Source: JAFAMB01 sp963775805 (lineage in GTDB: Bacteria > Verrucomicrobiota > Verrucomicrobiia > Chthoniobacterales > JAFAMB01). Taken from it: a DNA stretch of 64,000 nt. The notes below the pieces were generated by a model, which saw only the letters and a program-made list of their open reading frames with translations, searched no databases and was not told the origin of the DNA. Of the stretch, positions 17,707-28,200 are shown piece by piece. Location: positions 124,001 through 188,000 of the forward strand of contig CAVZKG010000004.1 of assembly GCA_963775805.1 (NCBI GenBank), in the 5' to 3' direction. The position numbers and the translations under genes were made by a program. Every line of letters starts with the position of its first letter. The first letter of the stretch is position 1.

Positions 17707-18753
17707 ATGATCGCTATCCGAAAGCTAGCCAGAGGCAAAGGTCACGTCGAAGTTCAGGAAGTTCCCGAGCCGAAGCCCCGTGCCAACGAGGTCGTCATCG
17801 GGGTCGATTCGGCAGGCATCTGTGGAACCGACTTGCACATTTATCTCGATGAGTTTCCGACGGAACCTCCCGTGACGCTTGGTCATGAATTCGCGGGAGT
17901 GGTCACGGAGGTCGGGTCCGATGTTCGAGAGTGGAGCCTAGGTGACAGGGTGACCTCCTCGACTTACTTCTCAACCTGTGGCAAATGCGATTATTGCCGA
18001 TGCGGCCGGCCGAATCTCTGTCTGGATCGACGTTCCATCGGTTCCAGACGCGACGGCGCATTTGCCGAGAGGGTCGTGGTGCCTGCAGCTAATCTTTTTC
18101 GGTTACCCGATTCGCTCGATTTTGAGAGTGCCGCGATGACGGAACCGCTCGCTTGCACAATCCACGGAGTGCTGGATCGGTCCAAGGTGGAACCGGCAGA
18201 CAACGTCGTCATTTCCGGGCCTGGCCCGATCGGATTGCTCGCGCTGCAACTTGTCAGGGCGGCCGGCGCCAGGGCGATCGTTCTTGGTACTTCGGCCGAT
18301 TCGGCAAGGCTCTCGATTGCGGCGGGTCTGGGCGCGGATGCGACAATCAACGTGGATACGACAGATGATCTTCTCGCGTTGGTTGAGGACCTGTTTGGGA
18401 TCTATGGTGCCGACGTTGGAATTGAATGCTCGGGCGCCGCTCCCGCGGCACAGACGATTCTGAGTCTGCTTCGGCGAGGAGCACGTTTCTGCCAGATGGG
18501 CTTGTACGGTAAGCCGATTCCTTTTGATCAGGATCAAGTCTGTTACAAGGAGCTGACGGTGACAGGAACAAACGCGTCGAGTGTCGCTTCGTGGCCGCGG
18601 GCATTAAAGCTCCTGACCGATCGGCGAATCAATGTGAATGCGATGATCAGTCATCGATACCCACTCACAGCATGGCCTGATGCACTGTCGGTCGCCGAAT
18701 CAAAGCAGGGACTCAAAATTCTCCTCAAGCCAGCAGAACGCCATGGAAAGTAG
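17707..18753 (+). CDS. Zinc-binding alcohol/polyol dehydrogenase (MDR family)
   Basis: 348 residues from the ATG at 17707. The frame opens earlier, at 17638, but that stretch only translates the 9-bp repeat cluster, so I reject it. Catalytic zinc motifs are AGICGTDLHIY and LGHEFAGVV; the structural zinc site is CGKCDYCRCGRPNLC; the cofactor loop is GPGPIGLLALQL. Family resemblance is to sorbitol, threonine and 2,3-butanediol dehydrogenases; the substrate is unknown. It follows the CAD-like gene on the same strand and may be co-transcribed with it. Confidence 0.88.
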   Translation: MIAIRKLARGKGHVEVQEVPEPKPRANEVVIGVDSAGICGTDLHIYLDEFPTEPPVTLGHEFAGVVTEVGSDVREWSLGDRVTSSTYFSTCGKCDYCRCGRPNLCLDRRSIGSRRDGAFAERVVVPAANLFRLPDSLDFESAAMTEPLACTIHGVLDRSKVEPADNVVISGPGPIGLLALQLVRAAGARAIVLGTSADSARLSIAAGLGADATINVDTTDDLLALVEDLFGIYGADVGIECSGAAPAAQTILSLLRRGARFCQMGLYGKPIPFDQDQVCYKELTVTGTNASSVASWPRALKLLTDRRINVNAMISHRYPLTAWPDALSVAESKQGLKILLKPAERHGK

Positions 18754-18819
18754 CTACTTGCAACCCCGCGGGCGCACCTTTTATGAATCTCGCGATCAGT
18801 TTGGCTCAGGAGATTTCCA

Positions 18820-18845
18820 CCCTGGAGGTCATTTCCACTCCAGGG
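18820..18845 (-). terminator. Hairpin at the 3' end of the LysM/YkuD-like gene
   Basis: CCCTGGAG (18820-18827) pairs with CTCCAGGG (18838-18845) around a 10-nt loop, spanning the stop codon. No T-run follows. The convergent alcohol dehydrogenase gene ends 66 bp away. Confidence 0.3.
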
Positions 18846-20340
18846 GTGTGCCGGAAGGCAGGTGGCGCACAGCGCGGACAATGTCCCAGTTAGCCAATCG
18901 AAAACCACCCAGGCTTTCCTCGTTGTGCATCTGCTCAGGGATGCTTGTGCCGTGCAGGCCGTAGGGAAGGGGATCTGTGCTCCCTGTTTTCGCAAGATTG
19001 ATCCAAAGAATTCCGACCGGGTTTCGTGGTCCGGCGGCAAGGTATTGCTCGGTCGGGGGGCTTTGTGACACTGGAGTCGAAACTGGTTCCGGAGTTGCGC
19101 TGCCTGTTGCCGGCTTTTTAATCAGTTCCGGTCGTAATTCCTGCATTGTCTCAAGCCGGGGACGCGGTATTACGTCGAGAATCGTCCAGGAACCCCGCCC
19201 ATGAAGACCCGGACGCGCAGGAGACAACGGAAACGCAGCAACAAGTTTTCCGCTTTCATAGATGTAAAGTTGCGATAGTCCAATGACAGAAGCAGTCGTA
19301 GGACTCTTGGGATCCGCCTGCGGCTGTAATGGGCTGTCAAACGCCTTTTCGATTTCGAAAGGAACGACATTTGGTACCTGAAATTCCGCGCCGGCTGCTG
19401 GCGAAACCGGAAGTTTGTCATTCAGAATGCGCAGATAAGATTGCTGACAATGAAATCGCTCCGCGACGAACTCCCACGAAGTCCGGTACATCAGTGTCCG
19501 TGCAGCGGTCAATTGTTCGTAGGTTAGATGTCCCGACTGCGCCGGTTCAGGTGAGACGGCATGCTTCGATTGGCGCAGATGCGACCCGGGCGCAGTGTGT
19601 TTTGGTTGGACAGTTTCCGCCGCGGTTGCTGGCTCTATGAATCGGAAATCCTCCGGCTTGAGTTTGTAGCGCGTGAACACATTTCCGACGGTTGCCCTCG
19701 CTTTGGCGATTAGGGACACATCGTCCTTTGTCTCTTCATGAGTCGTTTCGTAGAGGAGAACCAGTCTGGGAAAGGAGGCAGAGGGTTCGATCCCAATTGG
19801 CCCAGCCGAAAACTGCTCCCGGTCCAGAAAAATCTGCAGCCTGATCGGATCGAATTCAGCTCCAGCATCCGCAGCAGTTTTTTTTGAATCGGCGGATCCC
19901 TTTGCTTTCTGTTTCTTGGGCGTAGGAGCGGCAGCGAGCACTTCGGCGATCGTCGGGATCTTCAATTTCTGACCGACACGAATGAGGTCATTCTTCAGAC
20001 CGTTGGCTGCTTTAAGTTGTTCGACAGTCAGGCCAAACTTTCTACCAATGAGGATCAGTGCATCGCCGTGCTTCACTTCGTAAACAGTGGGCCGGCCCTC
20101 TGGTTCCGGAGTAGCAGCCGCGGCAGGAGTCGGCGAGGGCGTCGGGGTCGCTATTTCAAAGCCCCAATCTTTTTCATCGGATTGGGCCACACGCCATGTC
20201 CATTTTACCGCTTCCTCCAACCCGGGTTCTACCCGTACGAATGCAGCGGGCCGTCCAGAGATAGTTTGTGCCAGTATTCCGATTGAGAATGCGCCGGACG
20301 ATAAAAGGAGAGCGAGACCTCTAACCGCACGAGAGTGCAT
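18829..20340 (-). CDS. LysM plus YkuD-like protein lacking the catalytic Cys
   Basis: 503 residues from an ATG that opens a signal peptide (HSRAVRGLALLLSSGAFSIG); a GTG 13 codons earlier is less likely. A LysM domain lies at about 86-129 (YEVKHGDALILIGRKFGLTV). The C-terminus (350-503) follows the YkuD L,D-transpeptidase pattern: NPVGILWINLA, YGLHGTSIPEQ, then SLGGFRLANWDIVR (476-489) and LPSGTPLEW. In active enzymes the motif reads SHGC(I/V)R; here both the His (Leu477) and the nucleophilic Cys (Gly479) are lost, so cross-linking activity is not expected. A peptidoglycan-binding or scaffolding role is inferred. A hairpin (18820-18845) overlaps the stop codon. Confidence 0.82.
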   Translation of the reverse strand: MHSRAVRGLALLLSSGAFSIGILAQTISGRPAAFVRVEPGLEEAVKWTWRVAQSDEKDWGFEIATPTPSPTPAAAATPEPEGRPTVYEVKHGDALILIGRKFGLTVEQLKAANGLKNDLIRVGQKLKIPTIAEVLAAAPTPKKQKAKGSADSKKTAADAGAEFDPIRLQIFLDREQFSAGPIGIEPSASFPRLVLLYETTHEETKDDVSLIAKARATVGNVFTRYKLKPEDFRFIEPATAAETVQPKHTAPGSHLRQSKHAVSPEPAQSGHLTYEQLTAARTLMYRTSWEFVAERFHCQQSYLRILNDKLPVSPAAGAEFQVPNVVPFEIEKAFDSPLQPQADPKSPTTASVIGLSQLYIYESGKLVAAFPLSPARPGLHGRGSWTILDVIPRPRLETMQELRPELIKKPATGSATPEPVSTPVSQSPPTEQYLAAGPRNPVGILWINLAKTGSTDPLPYGLHGTSIPEQMHNEESLGGFRLANWDIVRAVRHLPSGTPLEWK

Positions 20341-20547
20341 GGGTGCCTTATACCCTAAAGATTGCCCGGTGGCACGCACCGTTATGCTTAGACTCTACAA
20401 TGCGATTGACGGTGTGAACTTGAACTGCGGACCACCGTTTAAGGCAATGAATGAACACTCACGACCCCGAAGACTTTCCAGGTAGGTCGAGCGCGATGTC
20501 TTAGCCTGAACATCTTACAAGTTTTTCAAACTTGCGGCACTCCGTGC

Positions 20548-20575
20548 GCATTTCTCAAGGGGACGTGAGAAATGC
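20548..20575. repeat. Perfect 10-bp inverted repeat after nodT-like gene
   Basis: GCATTTCTCA (20548-20557) and TGAGAAATGC (20566-20575) around an 8-nt loop, 43 bp beyond the stop of the outer-membrane efflux gene. It may end the efflux operon transcript or protect its 3' end. No T-run. Confidence 0.5.
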
Positions 20576-20617
20576 GGGCTGGCCTGAACAGTAGGAGCGC
20601 TTGCTGCCAGGTGCAGA

Positions 20618-22171
20618 CTATCGTTGGATCTCCGTTTCAACCTTGGTCGGCGGTTTCGAGACATCCGATGGGGTGGGTAGTTGAGAATGGTCCCAACCTC
20701 CTCCCAGCGCTTTAACCAACGACACGGCTCCGGTCATCTGTTCCACCTGGACCGTAATGACCGCTTGTTGGTCTGTCAGCAACGTGGTCTGCGCAGTGAC
20801 GACGTCGACATATGGATCAATACCCGTTTGGTATCTGCTCATCTCCAGTTTCAAAAATTGTTCGGCAGATTGCTCTGCTTGCCGTTGCTGGATTAATTGG
20901 TTCGATAGAATTCGAACCTGGGCGAGCCCATCTTCTACCTGCTGAAATGCCGTAAGGACATTCTGCCGATAGGCTGCCAGATCCGCGTTGTAGGTTGCGA
21001 CATTCTGATGAACTGTTGCGCCGCGTAATCCCGCGTCGAAGACCGTTTCAGAGGCTGAGGGTCCTATTGACCAGGTGCGATTCGGCTTATCGAACAATGT
21101 GCTGAATTGCGAGCTCTGAAATCCTGTACCGGTGCTCAAAGTGACGGTCGGAAAGTATGCGGCGTAGGCAATTCCAATCTGTGCGTTAGCTGCGGCCATC
21201 GTACGTTCCGAGGCTGCCACGTCGGGCCGGCGCTCAAGCAGTTGTGACGGAAGGCCAATTGGAATCGCTGGGGGAGCCGTGTCCAGGACCTTGACCGGAA
21301 TCGAGAAATTGGAGGCAACTCTACCGGTCAAGACCGCGATCGCATGTTCGAACTGGGCGCGGGCAACGCCAAGGTTCGTCGCGGACGCCTGAGCATTTTC
21401 GAGCGTGTTCTGAGCCTCGACCACCGAGATCTGATCAGTGATCCCTGTCTCATACTGCGCACGATTGTAATCCAATGCTTTTTGGTCTGCTACGATCGTA
21501 TCGTTGAATAGTTTCTCCAGAGCATCCTGGCCGCGAATCTGGAAATAAAATGTGGCCAGGCTGGCCTGTTCACTCAATCGCTCGTTCTCGAGATCGGCGG
21601 CGCTAAGCTGCGCACTGTATTGGGCTGATCGCAGAGCATTGCGCAATTTTCCCCAGAGATCCGGTTCCCAGGAAAGATCCAGAGCCGTGAGAATTGCCGT
21701 CACCGGCACAGTGGCCCCCGTACCTGATTTCGTGTAGGACGCGTTCGCGGTCAAAGTGGGATAGAGTTGAGCGTTCGCCTCAGCCACCAGGGCCCGCGCT
21801 TCCATGAAGTTTTCAAAGAATTGCTTGATGTTCTGGTCGTTGATGTTGAGCTGCTCTTCGAGGGCATTTAATTCCGGGTCCTTAAAGACTCTCCACCAGG
21901 GCCCGCGTAACATCGCGTCCTGAGGTTGGGCTACCTTCCAGCCTTGAGATTCCTTAAACTCTCCCGGACTCTCTTTGTAAGCAGCCGGTGTCGGTTCGAT
22001 GGTGGCAACCGGTGCCTGATATTTAGGCCCGACAATGCACCCTGACAGGGCAAAAAGTATCATCCAAAAGAAGGCTCCAGTATTCCATGTTAATAATCGA
22101 TTAAGCCGGGACTTATCACTCACATATTTATGCATCGCTCGGAACAGACTTGCCTCCATGGTGAAATACAT
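20618..22171 (-). CDS. NodT-family outer-membrane efflux lipoprotein
   Basis: Up to 517 residues. The lipobox LSGC puts the lipidated Cys at about 45 of the longest reading; starts at 22171, 22159 or 22135 are all possible, and the last leaves an 8-bp overlap with the preceding RND gene. The mature protein has the two-fold TolC-like pattern (GPWWRVFKDPELNALEEQL; PTVTLSTGTGFQSSQFS). It forms the trimeric outer-membrane duct of a tripartite RND pump and is the last gene of the mdtABC-like operon. Confidence 0.9.
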   Translation of the reverse strand: MYFTMEASLFRAMHKYVSDKSRLNRLLTWNTGAFFWMILFALSGCIVGPKYQAPVATIEPTPAAYKESPGEFKESQGWKVAQPQDAMLRGPWWRVFKDPELNALEEQLNINDQNIKQFFENFMEARALVAEANAQLYPTLTANASYTKSGTGATVPVTAILTALDLSWEPDLWGKLRNALRSAQYSAQLSAADLENERLSEQASLATFYFQIRGQDALEKLFNDTIVADQKALDYNRAQYETGITDQISVVEAQNTLENAQASATNLGVARAQFEHAIAVLTGRVASNFSIPVKVLDTAPPAIPIGLPSQLLERRPDVAASERTMAAANAQIGIAYAAYFPTVTLSTGTGFQSSQFSTLFDKPNRTWSIGPSASETVFDAGLRGATVHQNVATYNADLAAYRQNVLTAFQQVEDGLAQVRILSNQLIQQRQAEQSAEQFLKLEMSRYQTGIDPYVDVVTAQTTLLTDQQAVITVQVEQMTGAVSLVKALGGGWDHSQLPTPSDVSKPPTKVETEIQR

Positions 22172-25100
22172 CCAGTTTCTTGCCCTGCATTCGCAGGCGA
22201 AGCCGGTCGAACGCCAGATAGAGGACCGGAGTTGTATAGAGTGTCAGCAACTGACTCATAATAAGTCCGCCCACAATGCTAATTCCAAGCGGTTGCCGGA
22301 GCTCGGATCCTGTGCCTGTCCCAAACGCCAGCGGGAGCGCCCCAAACAAGGCGGCCGTTGTTGTCATCAGGATCGGGCGAAAGCGAAGCATGCACGCTTC
22401 AAAAATGGCGTCGGCGGGCCCTTTTCCTTCCTGTCGCTCCACTTGCAGAGCAAAGTCAATCATCATGATAGCGTTCTTCTTTACAATCCCTATGAGCAAT
22501 ACAATGCCGATTATCGAGATAATGTTGAGATCAATTTTGAAGAGTGTTAGTGCTAGCATCGCTCCGACGCCCGCTGAGGGCAAAGTGGAGATGATTGTCA
22601 CTGGATGCACCAGGTTTTCGTAGAGAATCCCGAGAACGATGTAGACTGCGAGTAGAGCCGTTACGACCAGGATTGGCATCGTGCTTAGCGATTGTTGATA
22701 GGCCTGGAGTGTGCCCGCATAAAAACCTTGGATCGAACTAGGCGTTCCCAGCTTTCGCTGCATGTCCGCTATGCGGGTCGTCGCATCACTGAGCGAGACA
22801 TTAGGAGCCAGATTGAACGAAACTGTGACCGAAGGAAATAGACCGGTATGATTGATCGCAAGCGGAATGGTTTTAGACTGACTGGTGGATACTGCCCGGA
22901 GAGGGATGTGACCGTTGTTCGAGCTGGGCAGGTAGGTGTATTTGAGTCCCTCCGGGCTTTGCCAGTATTGAGGAGCCACTTCCAGAATGACGTAATACTG
23001 GTTTAACTGAGTGTAGATAACGGATACTTCCGATTGACCAAATGCGTCGTACAGCGCCGAATCGAGTTGCTGCACGGTAAGTCCAAGCTTAGCGGCAGTC
23101 ACGCGATCGTATGTTAGCAATTCGTCGCGTCCACCGTTTTGCTGGTCCGAGTTTACATCCTGCAGGCCGGGCAGATGTCGCATCGCGTTCATCACATTTG
23201 GTCCCCATTTTGCGAGATCTTCCGCGCTGTCGGATTCGAGCGTGTATTGGTACAATGCGTTACTGGATCGACCGCCGATCCGAAGATCCTGCGCGGCCTG
23301 AAGGAATACCGACGCAACAGGCAACCGATTTAATTTCGGCCGCAACCGGTTAATGATATCCGCCGCCCCGATTTTTCGCTCGGCCAACGGCTTAAGTGCG
23401 ATATAGACAAAACCGGTATTCGTTGCACCATTTCCGCCTGTGAAAACGATAACATTCGCCACAGCAGGATCGCTTTTGATCACATTGCCGATCTGCTGGA
23501 TGGAATAGTTCATCGCCGCGAAAGAGGAGTCCTGGGGGCCTTGAACTCCTCCCACAATCGCTCCGGTGTCCTGCTGCGGGAAAAACCCCTTCGGCATTTG
23601 CATGATCAGCACGACATTCAGCGCGATGGTCAGGACCAGAACAACGAGCGTAATTGTTGGATTGGCCAATACCCATTCCAGGCTATTGCGATAGAGCGAT
23701 AAGAACCAGTTGAAGACTCGTTCGCTGGCTATGTAAATGCGGCCATGTTTTTTTGTGCGTTCGTTCTTCAACAGGTACGCGCACATCATCGGAGTCGCAG
23801 TCAGCGAGATGAACATGGAAACAAGGATGGCCGTCGAAAGAGTGACAGCGAACTCGCGAAACAGACGGCCTACTATTCCGCCCATCATTAATAGAGGAAT
23901 GAAGACAGCAATGAGCGAAATGCTGATAGAAAACACCGTGAACCCGATTTGCTCGGTGCCTTTGAGTGCCGCCTCAAACGGTCGCATCCCTTCTTCCAGA
24001 TGGCGTGTGATGTTCTCCATGACCACAATGGCATCGTCGACGACGAACCCGGTCGAAATGGTCAGCGCCATCAAAGAGAGATTATCGATACTGTACCCGA
24101 ACAGGTACATCACGGCACAAGTGCCGATAAGTGACACTGGGACCGCAACTGCCGGGATGAGCGTGGCACGTGGATTACGCAGAAAAATAAACACGACCGC
24201 TATGACGAGCATGACCGAAATCAGGAGCGTCCGCTCCACGTCACTGACCGATGCCCGAATGGTTGTGGTGCGATTGAGCACGACGGTGACATCAATCCCG
24301 AATGGGATGGAGGCTTTTATTGAAGGCAATTCGGCCATCAACCTGTCGACAGTTGCAATGATGTTAGCGCCAGGCTGCCGAAAAATAATGAGTGTGACGG
24401 CGCGCTTCCCGTTGAGAAAGCCGCCAGCTCGAATGTTTTGTACCGAGTCTGTTACGTCGGCGACATCCGATAAACGGACGGCTGCTCCCTTGTTATAGCC
24501 AATGATCAGCGGTTTATAGTCCGCGGCGAGAGAGATCTGGTCGTTGGCGACTATGTCCGTCGTGACGTCGCCGTTGGTGAACTGGCCCTTCGGAAGATCC
24601 GCGTTCTGCAGGCTTAGCACGGACTGTACGTCGGACATGCCAAGCCCATAATTCGCAAGTTGGGCAGGATTGACGTCTACGCGGACCGAGGGTAATGCGC
24701 CGCCCCCTACGTTAACCTGGCCTACTCCCCGGACCTGCGAGAGCTTTTGCTGGATGACCGTTGAGGCTTCATCGTATAACTTCGCGGGCCCAAACTTGTC
24801 CGAAGTCAGACCAAGGATCATGATCGGAGCATCCGCGGGATTAACCTTTCGATAGGTTGGATTGGACGGAAGGTTTGTCGGCAAATAGGTCCGCGCGGCG
24901 TTGATGGCCGCTTCAACGTCCCGCGCGGCGCCATCGATGTTCCGGTTTAGATCAAATTGGATGGTGATCGAGGTTGTCCCTAGCGAACTTGCCGAGGTCA
25001 TTTCCGTCACACCGGCGATATGACCGAATTGCCGCTCCAAAGGAGTGGCGACGGAAGACGCCATGATCTCGGCACTCCCTCCAGGCAGACTGGCACTGAC

Positions 25101-25238
25101 CGAGATCGTGGGAAAGTCGACTTGTGGGAGAGGGGAGACCGGCAAAACCCGGTAAGCAAGTATCCCGGCAAACGCAATGCCGATCGTGATCAAGGTTGTA
25201 GCCACGGGCCGGCGAATGAACGGAGCAGAAATGTTCAT
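22128..25238 (-). CDS. mdtC: RND efflux transporter, MdtC-like
   Basis: 1036 residues of the HAE1 resistance-nodulation-division family. It begins MNISAPFIRRPVATTLITIG and carries the second-family hallmark STGFVVDDAIVVMENITRHL in TM4 and GIVLLIGIVKKNAIMMIDFA in TM10. It is the inner-membrane proton-driven pump subunit, pairing with the MdtB-like protein encoded just upstream (ATGA overlap at 25235-25238). MdtBC pumps export bile salts, novobiocin and similar compounds in Enterobacteria; the substrate here is unknown. Confidence 0.92.
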   Translation of the reverse strand: MNISAPFIRRPVATTLITIGIAFAGILAYRVLPVSPLPQVDFPTISVSASLPGGSAEIMASSVATPLERQFGHIAGVTEMTSASSLGTTSITIQFDLNRNIDGAARDVEAAINAARTYLPTNLPSNPTYRKVNPADAPIMILGLTSDKFGPAKLYDEASTVIQQKLSQVRGVGQVNVGGGALPSVRVDVNPAQLANYGLGMSDVQSVLSLQNADLPKGQFTNGDVTTDIVANDQISLAADYKPLIIGYNKGAAVRLSDVADVTDSVQNIRAGGFLNGKRAVTLIIFRQPGANIIATVDRLMAELPSIKASIPFGIDVTVVLNRTTTIRASVSDVERTLLISVMLVIAVVFIFLRNPRATLIPAVAVPVSLIGTCAVMYLFGYSIDNLSLMALTISTGFVVDDAIVVMENITRHLEEGMRPFEAALKGTEQIGFTVFSISISLIAVFIPLLMMGGIVGRLFREFAVTLSTAILVSMFISLTATPMMCAYLLKNERTKKHGRIYIASERVFNWFLSLYRNSLEWVLANPTITLVVLVLTIALNVVLIMQMPKGFFPQQDTGAIVGGVQGPQDSSFAAMNYSIQQIGNVIKSDPAVANVIVFTGGNGATNTGFVYIALKPLAERKIGAADIINRLRPKLNRLPVASVFLQAAQDLRIGGRSSNALYQYTLESDSAEDLAKWGPNVMNAMRHLPGLQDVNSDQQNGGRDELLTYDRVTAAKLGLTVQQLDSALYDAFGQSEVSVIYTQLNQYYVILEVAPQYWQSPEGLKYTYLPSSNNGHIPLRAVSTSQSKTIPLAINHTGLFPSVTVSFNLAPNVSLSDATTRIADMQRKLGTPSSIQGFYAGTLQAYQQSLSTMPILVVTALLAVYIVLGILYENLVHPVTIISTLPSAGVGAMLALTLFKIDLNIISIIGIVLLIGIVKKNAIMMIDFALQVERQEGKGPADAIFEACMLRFRPILMTTTAALFGALPLAFGTGTGSELRQPLGISIVGGLIMSQLLTLYTTPVLYLAFDRLRLRMQGKKLDVFHHGGKSVPSDA

Positions 25239-28200
25239 ACCGGCGCTGCGTGATCTAATTCACTTCCGGATTCGGGACTGATCGAATTACGGGAAAACCG
25301 GCGTGAGAGATTGTCGAAAAAGATGTAAATGACCGGCGTGGTATAAAGCGTGAGCACTTGACTGAATAAAAGTCCGCCGACCATCGAAATGCCAAGCGGT
25401 CGGCGTAGTTCCGATCCGATCCCAGAGCCGAAAGCCAGTGGTACGCCGGCTAACAAAGCGGCCATGGTGGTCATCATGATCGGACGAAACCGCAGTAGGC
25501 AGGCCTGATATGCGGCTTCTGTCGCATCTTTTCCCTCCTCGCGCTGGGCCTGAAGCGCGAAGTCAACAATCATGATTCCGTTCTTCTTCACGATGCCCAG
25601 GAGCAGAACCAGTCCGATAATCGCAACGACACTCAAGTCCTCGTGAAATAGAATCAGAGCAATCAATGCCCCGACGCAGGCTGAGGGAAGAGTGGACAAT
25701 ATTGTGATCGGATGAATGAAATTTTCGTACAAAACACCCAGCACGATGTAGACGGTGACCAATGCCGCTAGAATCAGTAGCGGTTCATTGGTAAGTGAGG
25801 CTTGAAACGACGCTGCGGTCCCTTGGAAGCCCGCCTGGATACTGGCGGGCATGTGCATGTCCTGTTGCGTCTTTTCCACTGCCGATATGGCATCTCCAAG
25901 TGACGAATTTTCCGCAAGATTGAACGAGACCGTGATCGCAGGAAACTGCCCCTGGTGATTAATCGAGAGCGGTTCACTGATACTCTTAAAATGAGTGAAT
26001 GCGCTCAGCGGTATCTGGTTCTGGATGGACGAACTGGTCGAACCTGCAGACCCTGCACCGGTGCTGGCGACCTTCGCCGAGAGCGCATTGGAGGGAGGGG
26101 CCAAAGTGTTGGCCGCCGGTGTGTATAGTGCGCTTCCCGTCAAAGCGTTTGATCCAGCGGACGAGGATCCGGAGGCCGAGAATGAGGTTGAGGCTGCGGT
26201 GCCGGTTGCTCCAGACGAGGCGTTGGCAAGAATGTAGAGTTGGCTAAGTTTTGATGGATCCAGCTTGAAGTACGGTTCGACCTCCAGCAACACGTGATAC
26301 TGGTTAACTTGGGTATACATCGTATTGATCTGCCTTTGACCAAAGGCGTCATACAACGTGTTGTCGATTGTGGTGGGCGCGATGCCAAGCCGGGATGCGG
26401 TGACACGATCGATTGCAAGGTGAACAGCTAGCCCCCCCGGTTGTTGGTCGGTGGCTACTCCCTCAAGTTCTGGTAACTTTTGAAGTCGATCCACGAAACG
26501 GTTGGTCCAGTCGTCCAACTCATTCGCGTCGGGGTCCTCCAACGTGTACTGAAATTGTGCGCGACTGACTCGGTCATCGACGGTGATGTTTTGCACCGGA
26601 GCCATGAATAGATGGATTCCCTGGACTTGCTCCAGTTTTGAATTGAGCCTTTGAATTACGTCGGATGCGCTGATTTTTCGTACTTCCAGCGGCTTTAAAT
26701 TGATCGACATTCGGCCGCTGTTAATCGTCGTGTTAGTCCCGTCTGCACCGATAAATGATGAGAGACTTTCAACCGCTGGATCCTGCAGAATTAACTTCGC
26801 AAGCTCTTGCTGTTTTTCAGCCATTGCCTTCGACCCGATGGTAGGCGGGGCCTGCGAAATTCCCTGAATCACGCCAGTGTCCTGAACCGGAAAGAAACCT
26901 TTAGGAATGATGATATAAAGGTAAACCGTGAGCATCAGGGTGGCGACGGCGACCAATAAAGTAATGACCTGATGTTCGAGGACGAATTTCAGGGTCCGTC
27001 CGTAAAAAGCGATCATGCTTTCAAAAACGCGTTCCGATGCTCGATAGAGTCGGCCCTGCTTTTCCTTCGGATTGTGACGCACGATTCGAGCGGTCATCAT
27101 GGGTGTGAGCGTCAGGGAGACCACAGCCGAGATGACAATTGTGACAGCGAGCGTCACGGCGAACTCACGAAAGAGGCGGCCGACGACATCTCCCATAAAC
27201 AACAGCGGGATCAAGACCGCAATCAGCGAAACCGTTAGCGAGAGAATCGTAAATCCGATTTGCTCCGCCCCTTTGAGTGCTGCTGCCATCGGAGTCTCGC
27301 CCTCTTCGATGAATCGGGTGATGTTCTCGATCATCACGATCGCATCGTCGACGACGAAGCCGGTCGAGATCGTCAGAGCCATGAGCGACAGGTTATCGAG
27401 GCTGTATCCAAGAGCATACATCGCCGCGAAGGTGCCGATCAGTGAGAGCGGCACAGCCACGCTCGGAATAATGGTGGCTAACAGATTTCGCAAAAAAAGA
27501 AAAATGACCAACACCACAAGCACGATTGTCAGAAGCAGTTCGAACTCGACATCTGCAACCGACGCGTTGATGGCCGTCGTAAGATCGGTGAGCGTTGTGA
27601 CCTGAATGCTGGCAGGGAGACTCGCTTTGAGCTGGGGCAACAACTGCTTGATGCTCTTGACCACGCTGATCGTGTTAGCCCCCGGCTGGCGTTGGATGTT
27701 CAAGATCACCGCGGGTGTCTCATTCATCCACGCAGCCTGCTGGCTGTTCTCGACCCCATCCACGACGCGCGCGACGTCCGTCAACATCACCGGTGCACCG
27801 TTACGGTAAGCGACCACCACGTTTCGATAGTCCTTGCTGGTCACCAATTGATCGTTGGCATCGATCTGAAAATCCTGGCGAGGGCCGTCGAAATTCCCTT
27901 TGGCCGCGTTCACGCTTGTCTGGGTTAAGGCCGTGCGTAAGTCTTCCAGATTGACGCCGTACGACAACAAAGCAGTCGGGTTGGCCTGAATGCGAACCGC
28001 CGGTTTTTGACCGCCGCTGATGCTGACTAGTCCAACACCACTTAGCTGCGCGATCTTGGGCGCAAGGCGGGTATCCACGAGATCCTCCACCTGTGAAAGC
28101 GGCATCGACTTTGAAGTCACGGCCATTGTCAGCACAGGGGCGTCGGCCGGATTTGTCTTGCTATAAATCGGTGGTGCCGGAAGATTGGCCGGCAAGAGAC

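Noticed and set aside
23737..24498. 253-codon open frame on the plus strand inside the MdtC-like gene
   Set aside because: Antisense to RND motifs; composition is rich in Ser/Thr/Arg without fold features. The same holds for 27099-27605 in mdtB.
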